Source: Roseburia sp. AF12-17LB
GTDB lineage: Bacteria; Bacillota; Clostridia; Lachnospirales; Lachnospiraceae
NCBI RefSeq assembly: GCF_003479605.1
Contig: NZ_QUHR01000001.1
Location: forward strand, 496,001 to 560,000
Direction: 5' to 3'
DNA: 64,000 bases
Shown here one piece after another: positions 36,753 through 45,374 of this stretch. Numbering within the stretch: the stretch's first letter is position 1; every line of letters starts with the position of its first letter. Both the position numbers and the translations under genes were made by a program. The notes under the pieces are model-generated. The model searched no databases. It saw only the letters and a program-made list of their open reading frames with translations, and had not been told where the DNA came from.

Positions 36753-36792
36753 AAAATAGTCGTAAAGTATGAAAGCTTTACGGCTATTTTTT
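36753..36792 (+). terminator. Terminator downstream of glyA
   Basis: AAAATAG-t-CGTAAAG (36753-36767) pairs with CTTTACG-g-CTATTTT (36776-36790): 15 pairs with one G-U and a T run to 36792. It lies 85 nt after the stop codon. Confidence 0.85.
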
Positions 36793-36877
36793 CGATTGTC
36801 AGGCATTCCTGAGAAACTGCCAACGGCAGCTTCTACAGGTAAAAGGCAGAAAAAAGGAATTATTCAGGAGGAGACAG

Positions 36878-38269
36878 ATGAGCAAAAAGAAGGTAGGCAT
36901 TATTATTGGAGTTATTGCAGCGGCAGTAGTTGCAGCCGGAGTAGGATTCTATTTCCTAAAGGGAAGAAGCAACGGTGGAAATTCTGCAGACAAGGTATAT
37001 GTAGAAAAAGTATCTGCAATTATGAACCAGTCAGCAGGAATCAATAATCGTTACAGTGGTGTGGTAGAACCACAGGAGACCTTAGAGATAAATAAGGATT
37101 CCGAACGTAAAGTAAAGGAAGTATACGTTTCTGTTGGTGATGAAGTAGAAGAGGGAACCGTATTATTTTCCTATGATACAGAAGATCTGCAGATGCAGAT
37201 AGACCAGGCAAAGCTTGAGATGGAAGGCATTGCAAATGACATTTCCAATTCAAATGCACAGATTGCAGAATTGCAGAAAGAAAAAGCAAGCGCACCGGAA
37301 GACCAGCAGTTTGAATATACCACACAGATTCAGACACTGCAGACTTCCATTAAGCAGTCAGAATACAACAAGAAAAGCAAACAGGCAGAGATTGACAAAT
37401 ACCAGAAATCCATCGACAACTCAGAAGTAACCAGTAAGATGGCTGGTGTTGTAAAAGAAATCAATGAAAACGGGGTGGATCCCAATGGAAATACTGCAGC
37501 ATATATGAAAATATTAGCGACAGGCGAGTACCGTGTAAAAGGAACAATTGATGAGACTTCTGTAGGAACAATATCTGAGGGAACACCGGTTATTTTACGT
37601 TCCAGATTAGATGAGACGCAGACCTGGACAGGAAGTATTTCCAAGATTGATACTGAAAGCACGCAGACTGACAGTAATTCTTCTTATATGTATGATGGAA
37701 GCAGCTCCGGAGATTCTGCGTCCAAGTATTCATTCTATGTTACTTTGGACAGTACAGACGGACTGATGTTAGGACAGCATTTATATATAGAGCCGGATTA
37801 CGGACAGGGCGAGGTTGAAGAAAAGGAAGGACTCTGGCTGTATGACTATTATATTGTGCAGGATGATGGAGACCCATATGTGTGGGCAGCAGATAAGAAG
37901 AACCGTCTGGAAAAACGTAAAGTGGAATTAGGCGAGCATGATGAAAATCTGGGTGAATATGAGATTAAATCCGGACTTTCTGAAGATGACCTGATTGCAT
38001 TCCCGATGCAGGGACTGTATGAGGGTGTAGCTGCAGTTACCAATATGGAAGAAGTAGATTATTCTTCTCCGTTATACAATCAGGAATCTACAGATGATTC
38101 CGGTATGGATGAGGGAATGTATGATGAAGCCGGAACTGAATCTATGGATGAAGGCATGTATAATACTGACGGAACCGAATACATGGACGAAGGAATGTAT
38201 GATGAAGCCGGAACTGAATTAACAGATAGCGGCGAGTCAGGTGCGACAGATTCGGAGGTGGTTGAATGA
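36878..38269 (+). CDS. HlyD/MacA-like efflux adaptor 1 with C-terminal repeats
   Basis: 463 residues. One N-terminal membrane helix (about 5-27) is followed by a lipoyl/barrel-sandwich half (SERKVKEVYVSVGDEVEEGTV). A coiled-coil hairpin (about 105-180) is rich in Gln, Glu and Lys, then come the second lipoyl half (VTSKMAGVVKEIN) and a beta-barrel. The C-terminus has three 13-residue repeats, MDEGMY(D/N)(E/T)(A/D)GTE, giving a strongly acidic tail. It links an ABC exporter to the exterior in MacB-type systems. The 4-nt ATGA overlap with the ATPase gene shows translational coupling. SD AGGAGGAG precedes the ATG. Confidence 0.87.
   Translation: MSKKKVGIIIGVIAAAVVAAGVGFYFLKGRSNGGNSADKVYVEKVSAIMNQSAGINNRYSGVVEPQETLEINKDSERKVKEVYVSVGDEVEEGTVLFSYDTEDLQMQIDQAKLEMEGIANDISNSNAQIAELQKEKASAPEDQQFEYTTQIQTLQTSIKQSEYNKKSKQAEIDKYQKSIDNSEVTSKMAGVVKEINENGVDPNGNTAAYMKILATGEYRVKGTIDETSVGTISEGTPVILRSRLDETQTWTGSISKIDTESTQTDSNSSYMYDGSSSGDSASKYSFYVTLDSTDGLMLGQHLYIEPDYGQGEVEEKEGLWLYDYYIVQDDGDPYVWAADKKNRLEKRKVELGEHDENLGEYEIKSGLSEDDLIAFPMQGLYEGVAAVTNMEEVDYSSPLYNQESTDDSGMDEGMYDEAGTESMDEGMYNTDGTEYMDEGMYDEAGTELTDSGESGATDSEVVE
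38105..38221 (+). repeat. Three in-frame 39-bp repeats at the end of the efflux adaptor 1 gene
   Basis: Units at 38105-38143, 38144-38182 and 38183-38221 encode MDEGMYDEAGTES, MDEGMYNTDGTEY and MDEGMYDEAGTEL. Units 1 and 3 are the most alike. Confidence 0.9.
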
Positions 38270-38952
38270 TTCTGAATCTGCAGCATATCTATAAAGATTA
38301 CAATCAGGATAAACTGGTAGTTCCGGTATTGAAGGATGTATCTTTACAGGTAGAAGAAGGAGAATATGTTGCTATCATGGGACCGTCCGGTTCCGGGAAG
38401 ACAACATTGATGAATATTATCGGGTGTCTGGACAGACCGACTTCCGGAACCTATGAACTGGCAGGAAAGGATGTCTTAAACTTAAAAGACCGTGAGATGT
38501 CTGCTGTCCGACTGAACAGTATTGGATTTGTATTCCAGAGTTTTCAGCTGATGCCAAGGGAAAGTGCACTGGATAACGTATCACTTCCGCTGAGCTATGC
38601 CGGTGTAAAGAAGAAAGAACGGAAAGAAAGAGCACAGAAGGCATTGGAGCGTGTAGGATTAGGAGACCGTTCCGGGTTCCGTCCGACACAGCTTTCCGGT
38701 GGACAGAAGCAGAGAGTAGCAATTGCCCGTGCCATGGTAAATAATCCGAAGATTTTACTGGCAGACGAGCCGACCGGAGCATTGGACCAGAAATCCGGTA
38801 AACAGATTATGGAATTGTTCCAGAGCCTGAATGATGAGGGCGTTACCATTGTCATGATTACCCACGATATTAACATTGCAAAACAGGCAAAGAGAATCCT
38901 CCATATAGTAGACGGAGAAATATTTACAGACGATGAGGAGGGCAAGGCATGA
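38266..38952 (+). CDS. MacB/LolD-type ABC transporter ATP-binding protein
   Basis: 228 residues. Walker A is GPSGSGKTT, the Q-loop is in FVFQSFQLMPRESALDNV, the signature is LSGGQKQRVAIARA, Walker B is ILLADEPTGALD, and the H-loop is ITHD. The LMPRxSALDNV form is characteristic of the MacB/LolD/FtsE group that drives mechanotransmission rather than direct pumping. Its start overlaps the first adaptor stop, and its own stop overlaps the second adaptor start (ATGA at 38949). It pairs with the permease encoded at 40583. Confidence 0.94.
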   Translation: MILNLQHIYKDYNQDKLVVPVLKDVSLQVEEGEYVAIMGPSGSGKTTLMNIIGCLDRPTSGTYELAGKDVLNLKDREMSAVRLNSIGFVFQSFQLMPRESALDNVSLPLSYAGVKKKERKERAQKALERVGLGDRSGFRPTQLSGGQKQRVAIARAMVNNPKILLADEPTGALDQKSGKQIMELFQSLNDEGVTIVMITHDINIAKQAKRILHIVDGEIFTDDEEGKA

Positions 38953-40568
38953 AAAAGAAAGTTGTAATTGCAATTCTAATCGTAGTTTTAGCCGGAGGTG
39001 GAATCACCGGAGGAATAGTAGGATACCGGGCATACCAGAATAGTAAGCTGGTAGCAGAGGTACAGTCAGTATCCATGTTAAATACTGGTTCCTGGGGTGA
39101 CAGCATGGAAAGTGACGGAACCGTGACCAATGGACAGCAGCAGGATGTTTATGTCAGCACAGAGCAGACCATTCAGAAAGTGTTTGTAACAGAAGGACAG
39201 GAAGTATCCGAAGGTGACCCGCTGTTACAATATGATATGACCAATATTGACCTGGCAATTGAGATGAAGAAATTAGACATCCAGACAATCGAAAATAATA
39301 GTGCTGTAGCACAGAAGGAATTGGAAAAGCTTAAAAATACCAAGCCAATCAGCAATGCCACAACAAGTACACCGTCTGTAGACAGTGTGACGCCATCAGC
39401 ACCGGAAACACCATCTACGGATACTTCTGTAACCACACCGGATACGGTAGAAGAGAAGAACGGAGATGCCTATAATTATATTTCAACAACGGCGCAGCCA
39501 TATACCGGAGATGGAAGCCAGGAGAATCCATACCGCTTCTTATGTACAAAGGAAGCATATGTCTATGGAAGCTATCTGAATACATTGAAAAGTGAGGGGA
39601 AGGTTGCGGTATTTGAAATTCATGACGGAAATACCGTAGCCGGAACCTTAATCAGTGCATGGACAAAAGTCGGTGCAGCTTTAGAGGAAGCAGACCCGGA
39701 TGCAAAATGGTATGTTATTGATGGAAGTAAAGTAATTAATGAGCCGGATGTCCCGGATACCCCGGTCGAACCGGTTGTACCGGATACACCATCTGTACCG
39801 GATGATAACCAGCAGAGCGGATATACGGCAGATGAACTGGCAAAAGAGATTGCGGATAAAGAAAAAGAACTGACTAAGCTTGATCTGGATAAAAGAAAAG
39901 CGGAGCTTGCGTTGAAACAGATGGAAAGCCAGTCAGAAGATGGAATGGTTTATGCTGAGTTTAATGGTACCGTAAAGAAAGCAGGAGATCCGGATAATCT
40001 TCCAAATGATGGAAGTGCATTTTTGACACTTTCCGGTTCAGATGGTCTATATGTAAAAGGAACTCTAAATGAGCTTGCATTGGAACAGGTGAAAGTCGGA
40101 CAGAGTGTTACAGCAACCTCCTGGAGCACCGGAATGGTATTTGATGCAACAATAACAGAGATTAATGATTACCCGGAGGATTCCAATGGCTATTATTATG
40201 GCAATGGCAATCCGAATGCATCCTATTATGGCTATACCGCATATATTGAAGACAGTACTGGACTTAGCAATGGAGACAACTTAAGTCTTTCCATTAATCT
40301 TGGTGGAGATGAAGATGCTTCTGATAAGATTTATCTGGATAAAGCGTATGTGCGTAAGGAAGATGGTAAGAGCTATGTCATGAAGGATGATGGAACCGGT
40401 CATCTGGTAAAGCAGTATGTGAAGACAGGAAAGACCATATACGGATATGCAGTAGAAATCAAATCCGGAGTTACAATGGATGATTATCTTGCTTTTCCAT
40501 ATGGTAAGACAGCAAAAGAAGGAGTCAAAACCAATAAGGATGAAGATTCCGGAACTGTAATGTATTAG
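38949..40568 (+). CDS. HlyD/MacA-like efflux adaptor 2 with a large insertion
   Basis: 539 residues. An N-terminal membrane helix, the first lipoyl half (TEQTIQKVFVTEGQEVSEGD) and the start of a coiled coil (to about 125) are followed by an insertion. This begins with a Thr/Ser/Pro-rich spacer (PSVDSVTPSAPETPSTDT), then a compact domain containing ENPYRFLCTKEAYVYGSYL, then a second Pro-rich spacer (PDVPDTPVEPVVPDTPSVPD). The coiled coil then resumes (ELAKEIADKEKELTKLDLDK), followed by the second lipoyl half and beta-barrel. So about 170 residues sit at the tip of the hairpin, where Gram-negative adaptors meet TolC. The inserted domain is not one I recognise. Confidence 0.83.
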   Translation: MKKKVVIAILIVVLAGGGITGGIVGYRAYQNSKLVAEVQSVSMLNTGSWGDSMESDGTVTNGQQQDVYVSTEQTIQKVFVTEGQEVSEGDPLLQYDMTNIDLAIEMKKLDIQTIENNSAVAQKELEKLKNTKPISNATTSTPSVDSVTPSAPETPSTDTSVTTPDTVEEKNGDAYNYISTTAQPYTGDGSQENPYRFLCTKEAYVYGSYLNTLKSEGKVAVFEIHDGNTVAGTLISAWTKVGAALEEADPDAKWYVIDGSKVINEPDVPDTPVEPVVPDTPSVPDDNQQSGYTADELAKEIADKEKELTKLDLDKRKAELALKQMESQSEDGMVYAEFNGTVKKAGDPDNLPNDGSAFLTLSGSDGLYVKGTLNELALEQVKVGQSVTATSWSTGMVFDATITEINDYPEDSNGYYYGNGNPNASYYGYTAYIEDSTGLSNGDNLSLSINLGGDEDASDKIYLDKAYVRKEDGKSYVMKDDGTGHLVKQYVKTGKTIYGYAVEIKSGVTMDDYLAFPYGKTAKEGVKTNKDEDSGTVMY

Positions 40569-40582
40569 TAGGAGGGACGAAC

Positions 40583-41836
40583 ATGTTAGAAAATTTAAGA
40601 TTATCTTTTCAGGGTATCTGGTCACACAAGATGCGTTCCTTCTTAACTATGCTGGGTATCATTATTGGTATTGCAGCGATTATTGCAATTGTATCTACGA
40701 TTAAAGGAACGAATGAACAGATTGAGCAGAACCTGATTGGCGCAGGTGATAACAATGTTACAGTGCAGTTGTATCAGGGAGATTATTCTATGGATTTTTC
40801 CTATGGAAGCGTACCGGGTGGAATTCCGGTAATTACAAATGAAGCACTGGAGCAGATTAAAGATCTGGATGAAGTAGAGGATGCATCTTTATTCCTTTCC
40901 AGACAGGATTATGATGGAGCATACTATAAAAATACTTCTCTTTCCGGCGGTTATATTATGGGTGTAGACAATGGCTACTTTAATACTGCGGGAATGATTA
41001 TGAAGAGCGGACGCTGCTTTACCGAAGAGGACTACAGTGATTTTGCAAAGGTCGCAATCTTAGATGAAGATTCTGCAGAAGCATTATTTCAGGGTGAGAA
41101 TCCAATTGGAAAGACCATTGAGATTAAGCAGCAGCCATATATTGTTGTAGGAATTGTAACCAAGAGCGAGCAGTTCGAGCCGGTTATCAATTCCATTGAT
41201 GATTATTATACTTATTCCCAGGACAGCAGTGGTAAGATTTATGTACCATCTGTAACCTGGCCGATTATCTATCGTTATGACGAACCACAGCAGGTCCTCA
41301 TTAAAGCAAAGAGCACCAGCGATATGACCAATGCAGGAAAGAAGAGTGCCGATATTTTAAATGGCTATCTTGCAACATCGGATGATACCATTAAGTACAA
41401 ATCCGAAGACTTACTGGAGCAGGCAAAACAAATTCAGCAGTTGAGCCAGTCCACCAATACCATGTTAATCTGGATTGCCGGAATTTCCCTTCTGGTTGGC
41501 GGTATCGGTGTAATGAATATCATGCTGGTATCCGTAACGGAGCGTACCAGTGAGATTGGTCTGAAGAAAGCAATCGGAGCAAGAAAGTCTGTTATCTTAG
41601 GACAGTTCTTAACCGAGGCAGCAGTACTTACCAGTTTAGGCGGATTGATTGGAGTTCTGGTGGGAATCATATTAGCTGAGATTATCTCGAAACTTAGTAC
41701 CACACCGGTTGCCATCAGTGCACCGGCAGCCGTAGGCGGCGTGGTATTCTCCATGATTATCGGAATTATTTTCGGTCTTCTGCCATCCTATAAGGCAGCA
41801 AACTTAGACCCAATCGAGGCATTGCGTCACGAGTAA
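40583..41836 (+). CDS. MacB-type ABC transporter permease
   Basis: 417 residues. MRSFLTMLGIIIGIAAIIAI is the N-terminal helix of MacB/FtsX-like permeases. A large extracytoplasmic MacB_PCD domain (about 45-285) follows, then three C-terminal helices with GGIGVMNIMLVSVTERTSEI and LPSYKAANLDPIEALRHE. It forms the exporter with the ATPase at 38266 and the two adaptors. Such systems export peptides, lipoproteins or antimicrobial compounds from the outer leaflet. SD AGGAGG precedes the ATG. It is the last gene of the operon, with a strong terminator. Confidence 0.93.
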   Translation: MLENLRLSFQGIWSHKMRSFLTMLGIIIGIAAIIAIVSTIKGTNEQIEQNLIGAGDNNVTVQLYQGDYSMDFSYGSVPGGIPVITNEALEQIKDLDEVEDASLFLSRQDYDGAYYKNTSLSGGYIMGVDNGYFNTAGMIMKSGRCFTEEDYSDFAKVAILDEDSAEALFQGENPIGKTIEIKQQPYIVVGIVTKSEQFEPVINSIDDYYTYSQDSSGKIYVPSVTWPIIYRYDEPQQVLIKAKSTSDMTNAGKKSADILNGYLATSDDTIKYKSEDLLEQAKQIQQLSQSTNTMLIWIAGISLLVGGIGVMNIMLVSVTERTSEIGLKKAIGARKSVILGQFLTEAAVLTSLGGLIGVLVGIILAEIISKLSTTPVAISAPAAVGGVVFSMIIGIIFGLLPSYKAANLDPIEALRHE

Positions 41837-41854
41837 AAAATAGAAAACGTGTAA

Positions 41855-41896
41855 AAAAAGAGGAAAATTCAGATTTCATTGAATTTTCCTCTTTTT
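41855..41896. terminator. Bidirectional terminator between efflux operon and XRE gene
   Basis: AAAAAGAGGAAAATTC (41855-41870) pairs with GAATTTTCCTCTTTTT (41881-41896), a perfect 16 bp with A and T runs at its ends. It overlaps the stop codon of the reverse-strand gene. Confidence 0.93.
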
Positions 41897-42131
41897 AGGT
41901 TTTACTGTCATGGTGTAAATGAGCTGTTTTTATATCAGAAAGACCAAGAAAATAATCGGAAGAAACACTATAGTAATGGCAGAGCTTCAGAAGATGGCGG
42001 ATAGGAAGCTCATTAGCACCACGCTCATAGCGGGCGTACATGGTCTGGGAAGTTCCGAGAACGTCGGCAATTTCCTGCTGGGTTTTGTCATGGTCTTCGC
42101 GTAAATTACGCATTCGCTGTATATAATCCAT
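41895..42131 (-). CDS. XRE-family HTH regulator
   Basis: 78 residues, essentially one HTH_3 domain: LREDHDKTQQEIADVLGTSQ followed by TMYARYERGANELP, then LCHYYSVSSDYFLGLSD. This is the SinR/Cro-like form found in many small Firmicute regulators. SD GGAG lies 5 nt before the ATG. It is divergent from the lipoprotein gene at 42352, and the 220-bp region between them holds inverted repeats that could be its operator. Targets are unknown. Confidence 0.9.
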   Translation of the reverse strand: MDYIQRMRNLREDHDKTQQEIADVLGTSQTMYARYERGANELPIRHLLKLCHYYSVSSDYFLGLSDIKTAHLHHDSKT

Positions 42132-42264
42132 ATAATCTCCAAATCTAAAAAATAAATCCGGAATTCTTCAAAAATAAATTTATATAATTCTCAAAAAATC
42201 CAGAATATATCCTAAAAATAATAGGTCTTGCAGAGGACTTTTTTAATTTATCATAATAAAGATG

Positions 42265-42300
42265 TTTACTATTGATTTTAGTAAATATATGTACTAAAAT
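42265..42300 (+). promoter_or_regulatory. Promoter of the lipoprotein gene with an overlapping inverted repeat
   Basis: TTGATT (42272-42277), 17 bp, TAAAAT (42295-42300). TTTACT (42265-42270) and AGTAAA (42280-42285) form an inverted repeat around the -35 box, a candidate operator for the divergent XRE regulator. Confidence 0.7.
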
Positions 42301-42351
42301 AGAGGGCAGTTCAAATGATAAAAGGAAGATAAAAAGGAAAGGCGGACATTT

Positions 42352-42816
42352 ATGAAAAACAAAAAGATTTCAACAGCAATAGCGGAAAAAGTTATGACAG
42401 GAGTATTAACGATACTTATGGCAATATCAGTTACAGCCTGCGGCAGCACGAAGGAGCAGGCAAATTCAGCTGCTACAGAAGTGACCGAAGCAGTTGTCAC
42501 AACTGAGGCAGAGAGTGAGACGGCAACGGAGGCAAAGGTAGAAAATGAGGTCGTGACAGAGACCGAGGCTGTGACGGAGACAGAAACGGAGGAGCCGGTG
42601 CTGTTTCGGGTGAAGGTTACAAGTGAAAATGGAGCATATTTAACAGACCAGCCAAGTAGTGAAGTATATAGTGAATACTTTTTAGTGGAAAATGGAACCG
42701 AGTTTGATGTATTAGAAGTTTTTGAAAATGATACAGAGGCGGATACCTTTTATGGGGTTAATTGGAATGGACATAGAGAGTTTTTGTGGGATAAAGATGT
42801 TACAGTTATCGACTAA
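42352..42816 (+). CDS. Small lipoprotein with Thr/Glu-rich linker and SH3-like C-terminus
   Basis: 154 residues. A signal peptide ends in the lipobox V-T-A-Cys30. A Glu/Thr/Ala-rich linker (about 35-82, many EXE/TE repeats) is followed by a 70-residue beta domain: VLFRVKVTSENGAYLTDQPS, later TFYGVNWNGHREFLW. The latter resembles a bacterial SH3-like domain that binds wall components, but this is weak. It is anchored on the outer face of the membrane. SD AAAGGCGG precedes the ATG. It is possibly controlled by the divergent XRE protein. Function unknown. Confidence 0.75.
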   Translation: MKNKKISTAIAEKVMTGVLTILMAISVTACGSTKEQANSAATEVTEAVVTTEAESETATEAKVENEVVTETEAVTETETEEPVLFRVKVTSENGAYLTDQPSSEVYSEYFLVENGTEFDVLEVFENDTEADTFYGVNWNGHREFLWDKDVTVID

Positions 42817-42885
42817 CCATACATTCATCACATTTTTCAGCAACACAGTATTTTGAATATAAAGAACTGCAAAAAATTTTTGAAG

Positions 42886-42921
42886 AAAAATCGCTTAGAC
42901 CGTGAGGTTTAGGCGATTTTT
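42886..42921 (+). terminator. Terminator after the lipoprotein gene
   Basis: AAAAATCGCTTAGACC (42886-42901) pairs with GGTTTAGGCGATTTTT (42906-42921): 16 pairs including two G-U, loop GTGA. Confidence 0.85.
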
Positions 42922-43019
42922 GCTATTACCAAGCATCCAGTGAATAATTGAATAATTGATTGGAATTCAAAAAACTGGAATTAAAAATTTCACTTTACGA
43001 TAAGTAAAAAAGGGAAAAC

Positions 43020-43056
43020 TTGATAACATAGTCAAATTATGATATGATGTGACTAT
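43020..43056 (+). promoter_or_regulatory. Promoter and operator of the toxin-antitoxin operon
   Basis: TTGATA (43020-43025), 17 bp, TATGAT (43043-43048). The inverted repeat ATAGTCA (43028-43034) / TGACTAT (43050-43056) brackets the -10 box, as expected for autoregulation by a Phd/YefM antitoxin. Confidence 0.78.
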
Positions 43057-43078
43057 AATATAGGCGGAGGTGTTTTTT

Positions 43079-43357
43079 ATGCATGCATTACAGGAAACAA
43101 TACGACCATCTGCAGATTTAAGAAATCATTATAGTGAAATTTCAAAACAATGCAGAGAAGAAAATGAAGCGGTTATAATCACAGTAAACGGTCGGGGTGA
43201 TACAGTCTCTCTTTCGTATGAGGAATATAAAAGAATGAAGTCAAGAATAGAACTTTTGGAAATTCTTACAGAAGCGGAAGATGATGTAAAGAATGGTAGA
43301 GTAGCACCGGTTCGTGAAACATTTGATGATTTAAGACAAATGCTTGGGGAGGAATAG
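43079..43357 (+). CDS. Phd/YefM-family antitoxin
   Basis: 92 residues. The N-terminal part (RPSADLRNHYSEISKQCREE and VIITVNGRGDTVSLSYEEYKRMK) is the Phd/YefM DNA-binding fold. The acidic C-terminus (ETFDDLRQMLGEE) is the usual toxin-binding tail. I chose ATG 43079, with GGAGGTG upstream; three extra in-frame codons precede it. The toxin gene starts 5 nt after its stop. It should neutralise the toxin and repress the operon through the inverted repeat at 43028-43056. Confidence 0.9.
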   Translation: MHALQETIRPSADLRNHYSEISKQCREENEAVIITVNGRGDTVSLSYEEYKRMKSRIELLEILTEAEDDVKNGRVAPVRETFDDLRQMLGEE

Positions 43358-43362
43358 AATTA

Positions 43363-43680
43363 TTGAAATATGAAGTTGTTCGTACAGAAACGGCAGATGC
43401 GCAGATTAGAAAAATCGTATTGTATATAGCCGAAAATTTTGGTAATAAGGTTGCACTGGAAAAATTAGAAGAACTGGAACAGAATATTCTTGATTTGGCG
43501 GTTCGTCCATTAAAGGGGGGAGAACCGCATTATCTGGTATTGAAAAGACAAGGGCATCGGGTGTTGATATTGGAAAAAAATCTGGTTTTCTATAAGATAA
43601 ATGAAGAAAATAAAAGAGTTATAATCTATGCTGTTGTTGACCAACGCCAGGATTACTTAAATATAATCAGAGGATTGTAG
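43363..43680 (+). CDS. RelE/ParE-superfamily toxin
   Basis: 105 residues beginning at a TTG codon with GGGGAGG 10 nt upstream; no in-frame ATG lies near. ETADAQIRKIVLYIAENFG, the LAVRPLKGGEPHYLVLKRQGHRVLILE strand region and DQRQDYLNIIRGL follow the ParE/RelE fold. RelE-type members cut mRNA on the ribosome, while ParE-type members poison gyrase. The helical N-terminus and lack of obvious RelE catalytic residues leave the type open. It is paired with the upstream antitoxin. Confidence 0.87.
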   Translation: MKYEVVRTETADAQIRKIVLYIAENFGNKVALEKLEELEQNILDLAVRPLKGGEPHYLVLKRQGHRVLILEKNLVFYKINEENKRVIIYAVVDQRQDYLNIIRGL

Positions 43681-43687
43681 AATCCCC

Positions 43688-43716
43688 TTGCGTAAATCTA
43701 ATCCCCGCGCTATAAT
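43688..43716 (+). promoter_or_regulatory. Promoter of the serS leader
   Basis: TTGCGT (43688-43693), 17 bp, TATAAT (43711-43716): perfect -10 and good spacing. Confidence 0.88.
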
Positions 43717-43721
43717 AGGAA

Positions 43722-43995
43722 ACAGAGTAAAAACAGCGTTTGACGAAAGCTAAGATTGACGGAATAATTCAGAGAGCCGGCGGCTGGTGTGAGCCGGTAT
43801 TAGGAAGCAATTGGTCCACTTTCGGAGGCTGGTGGTGAAAGCCACGGGTTCGTACCCCTTATGATACGCAATGAAGTGGTCGCAGGCAAAGAAGAGAAGA
43901 CGTAAATGTGATGCGGCAAAATGGGTGGCAACGCGGAACGGTAGATAAGCCTTTCGTCCCATGTATGAAAATGCATGGGATGGAAGGCATTTTTT
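43722..43995 (+). promoter_or_regulatory. Serine T-box riboswitch (tRNA-Ser sensing leader of serS)
   Basis: The T-box sequence is TGGGTGGCAACGCGG (43922-43936), which pairs with the free CCA end of uncharged tRNA. Stem I contains AGAGAGCCGG near 43770. The specifier codon is most likely TCC (Ser) at 43815-43817, in the usual NNN-AC context. The terminator is GCCTTTCGTCCCATG (43949-43963) paired with CATGGGATGGAAGGC (43974-43988), then six T's. Uncharged tRNA-Ser would favour the antiterminator and turn serS on. Confidence 0.92.
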
Positions 43996-44084
43996 ACGCG
44001 AGTAGCGAGAAAAATCGCATGCTTACGAATCAATCCTATAAAATTTTCAAAAAAAGCACATGATATCAAAGAAGGAGAACAAAG

Positions 44085-45374
44085 ATGATTGATTTAAAAT
44101 TCTTACGGGAAAATCCGGACATCGTAAAAGAGAACATTAAGAAGAAATTCCAGGATCACAAATTGCCACTGGTAGATGAGGTAATTGAGTTAGATGAGCA
44201 GGCAAGAAGTGCACAGCAGGAAGCAGATGCATTACGTGCAAACCGTAACAGTATTTCCAAGCAGATTGGTGCATTGATGGGACAGGGCAGGAAAGACGAA
44301 GCTATGGCATTAAAAGAGCAGGTAAGCAAAGATGCAGCCCGCCTTGCAGAGTTGGAAGAGCAGGAAAAAGATTTACAGGAAAAGATTACCAGGATTATGA
44401 TGACAATTCCAAACATCATAGACCCATCCGTTCCGATTGGAAAAGATGATTCCTATAACGTAGAAATTGAAAAATTTGGTGAGCCGGTTGTTCCGGATTT
44501 TGAAATTCCATATCATACCGATATCATGGATCGTTTCCATGGTATTGATTTGGACGCAGCAGGAAAAGTTGCGGGAAATGGCTTCTACTATCTGATGGGA
44601 GACATTGCAAGAGTACATTCTGCAGTTATTTCTTATGCAAGAGATTTCATGATTGACCGTGGATTCACATACTGTGTACCACCATTTATGATTCGGAGCA
44701 ATGTTGTAACCGGTGTTATGAGTTTTGATGAAATGGATGCCATGATGTATAAAATCGAAGGCGAGGATTTGTATCTGATTGGTACTTCTGAGCATTCCAT
44801 GATTGGTAAATTCATTGATACCATCAATGATGAAGAAAAACTTCCATATACTCTGACCAGCTACTCTCCATGTTTCCGTAAAGAAAAAGGAGCACATGGT
44901 ATTGAAGAACGTGGTGTATATCGTATCCACCAGTTTGAGAAGCAGGAAATGATTGTTGTATGTAAGCCGGAAGAGTCCAAAGAGTGGTATGACAAGCTCT
45001 GGAAGAATACCGTAGATTTGTTCCGCAGCTTAGATATTCCGGTACGTACCCTTGAGTGCTGTTCCGGTGACTTGGCAGACTTGAAAGTGAAATCCTGTGA
45101 CGTAGAAGCATGGTCTCCACGTCAGAAGAAATACTTCGAAGTAGGAAGCTGCTCTAACTTAGGCGATGCACAGGCAAGAAGACTGAAAATCCGTGTTAAA
45201 GGCAAGGATGGAAATAAATATTTCGCACATACCTTAAATAATACTGTAGTTGCACCACCTCGTATGCTGATTGCGTTCTTAGAGAACAACCTCAATGCGG
45301 ACGGAAGCGTAAATATTCCAAAGGCATTGCAGCCATATATGGGTGGAAAAGAAAGACTGATTCCACTGGATTAA
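44085..45374 (+). CDS. serS: Seryl-tRNA synthetase
   Basis: 429 residues. The N-terminal long coiled-coil arm (about 30-105) grips tRNA-Ser. Class II core motifs follow: LIGTSEHSMIGKF, then YSPCFRKEKGAHGIEERGVYRIHQFEK (motif 2), and the late NNTVVAPPRMLIAFLENN (motif 3, with P-R at its end). It attaches serine to tRNA-Ser. The upstream T-box with a Ser specifier confirms the amino acid. SD AAGGAG precedes the ATG. Confidence 0.97.
   Translation: MIDLKFLRENPDIVKENIKKKFQDHKLPLVDEVIELDEQARSAQQEADALRANRNSISKQIGALMGQGRKDEAMALKEQVSKDAARLAELEEQEKDLQEKITRIMMTIPNIIDPSVPIGKDDSYNVEIEKFGEPVVPDFEIPYHTDIMDRFHGIDLDAAGKVAGNGFYYLMGDIARVHSAVISYARDFMIDRGFTYCVPPFMIRSNVVTGVMSFDEMDAMMYKIEGEDLYLIGTSEHSMIGKFIDTINDEEKLPYTLTSYSPCFRKEKGAHGIEERGVYRIHQFEKQEMIVVCKPEESKEWYDKLWKNTVDLFRSLDIPVRTLECCSGDLADLKVKSCDVEAWSPRQKKYFEVGSCSNLGDAQARRLKIRVKGKDGNKYFAHTLNNTVVAPPRMLIAFLENNLNADGSVNIPKALQPYMGGKERLIPLD

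Noticed and set aside
38105..38221. CRISPR-like array in the efflux adaptor gene
   Set aside because: The 39-bp units are contiguous, in frame, and have no unique spacers; they are protein repeats.
42886..42921. Fourth palindromic element, because it contains TTTAGGCGATT
   Set aside because: It is a compact 36-nt terminator hairpin with no flanking repeat. The short match to the element ends is probably chance.
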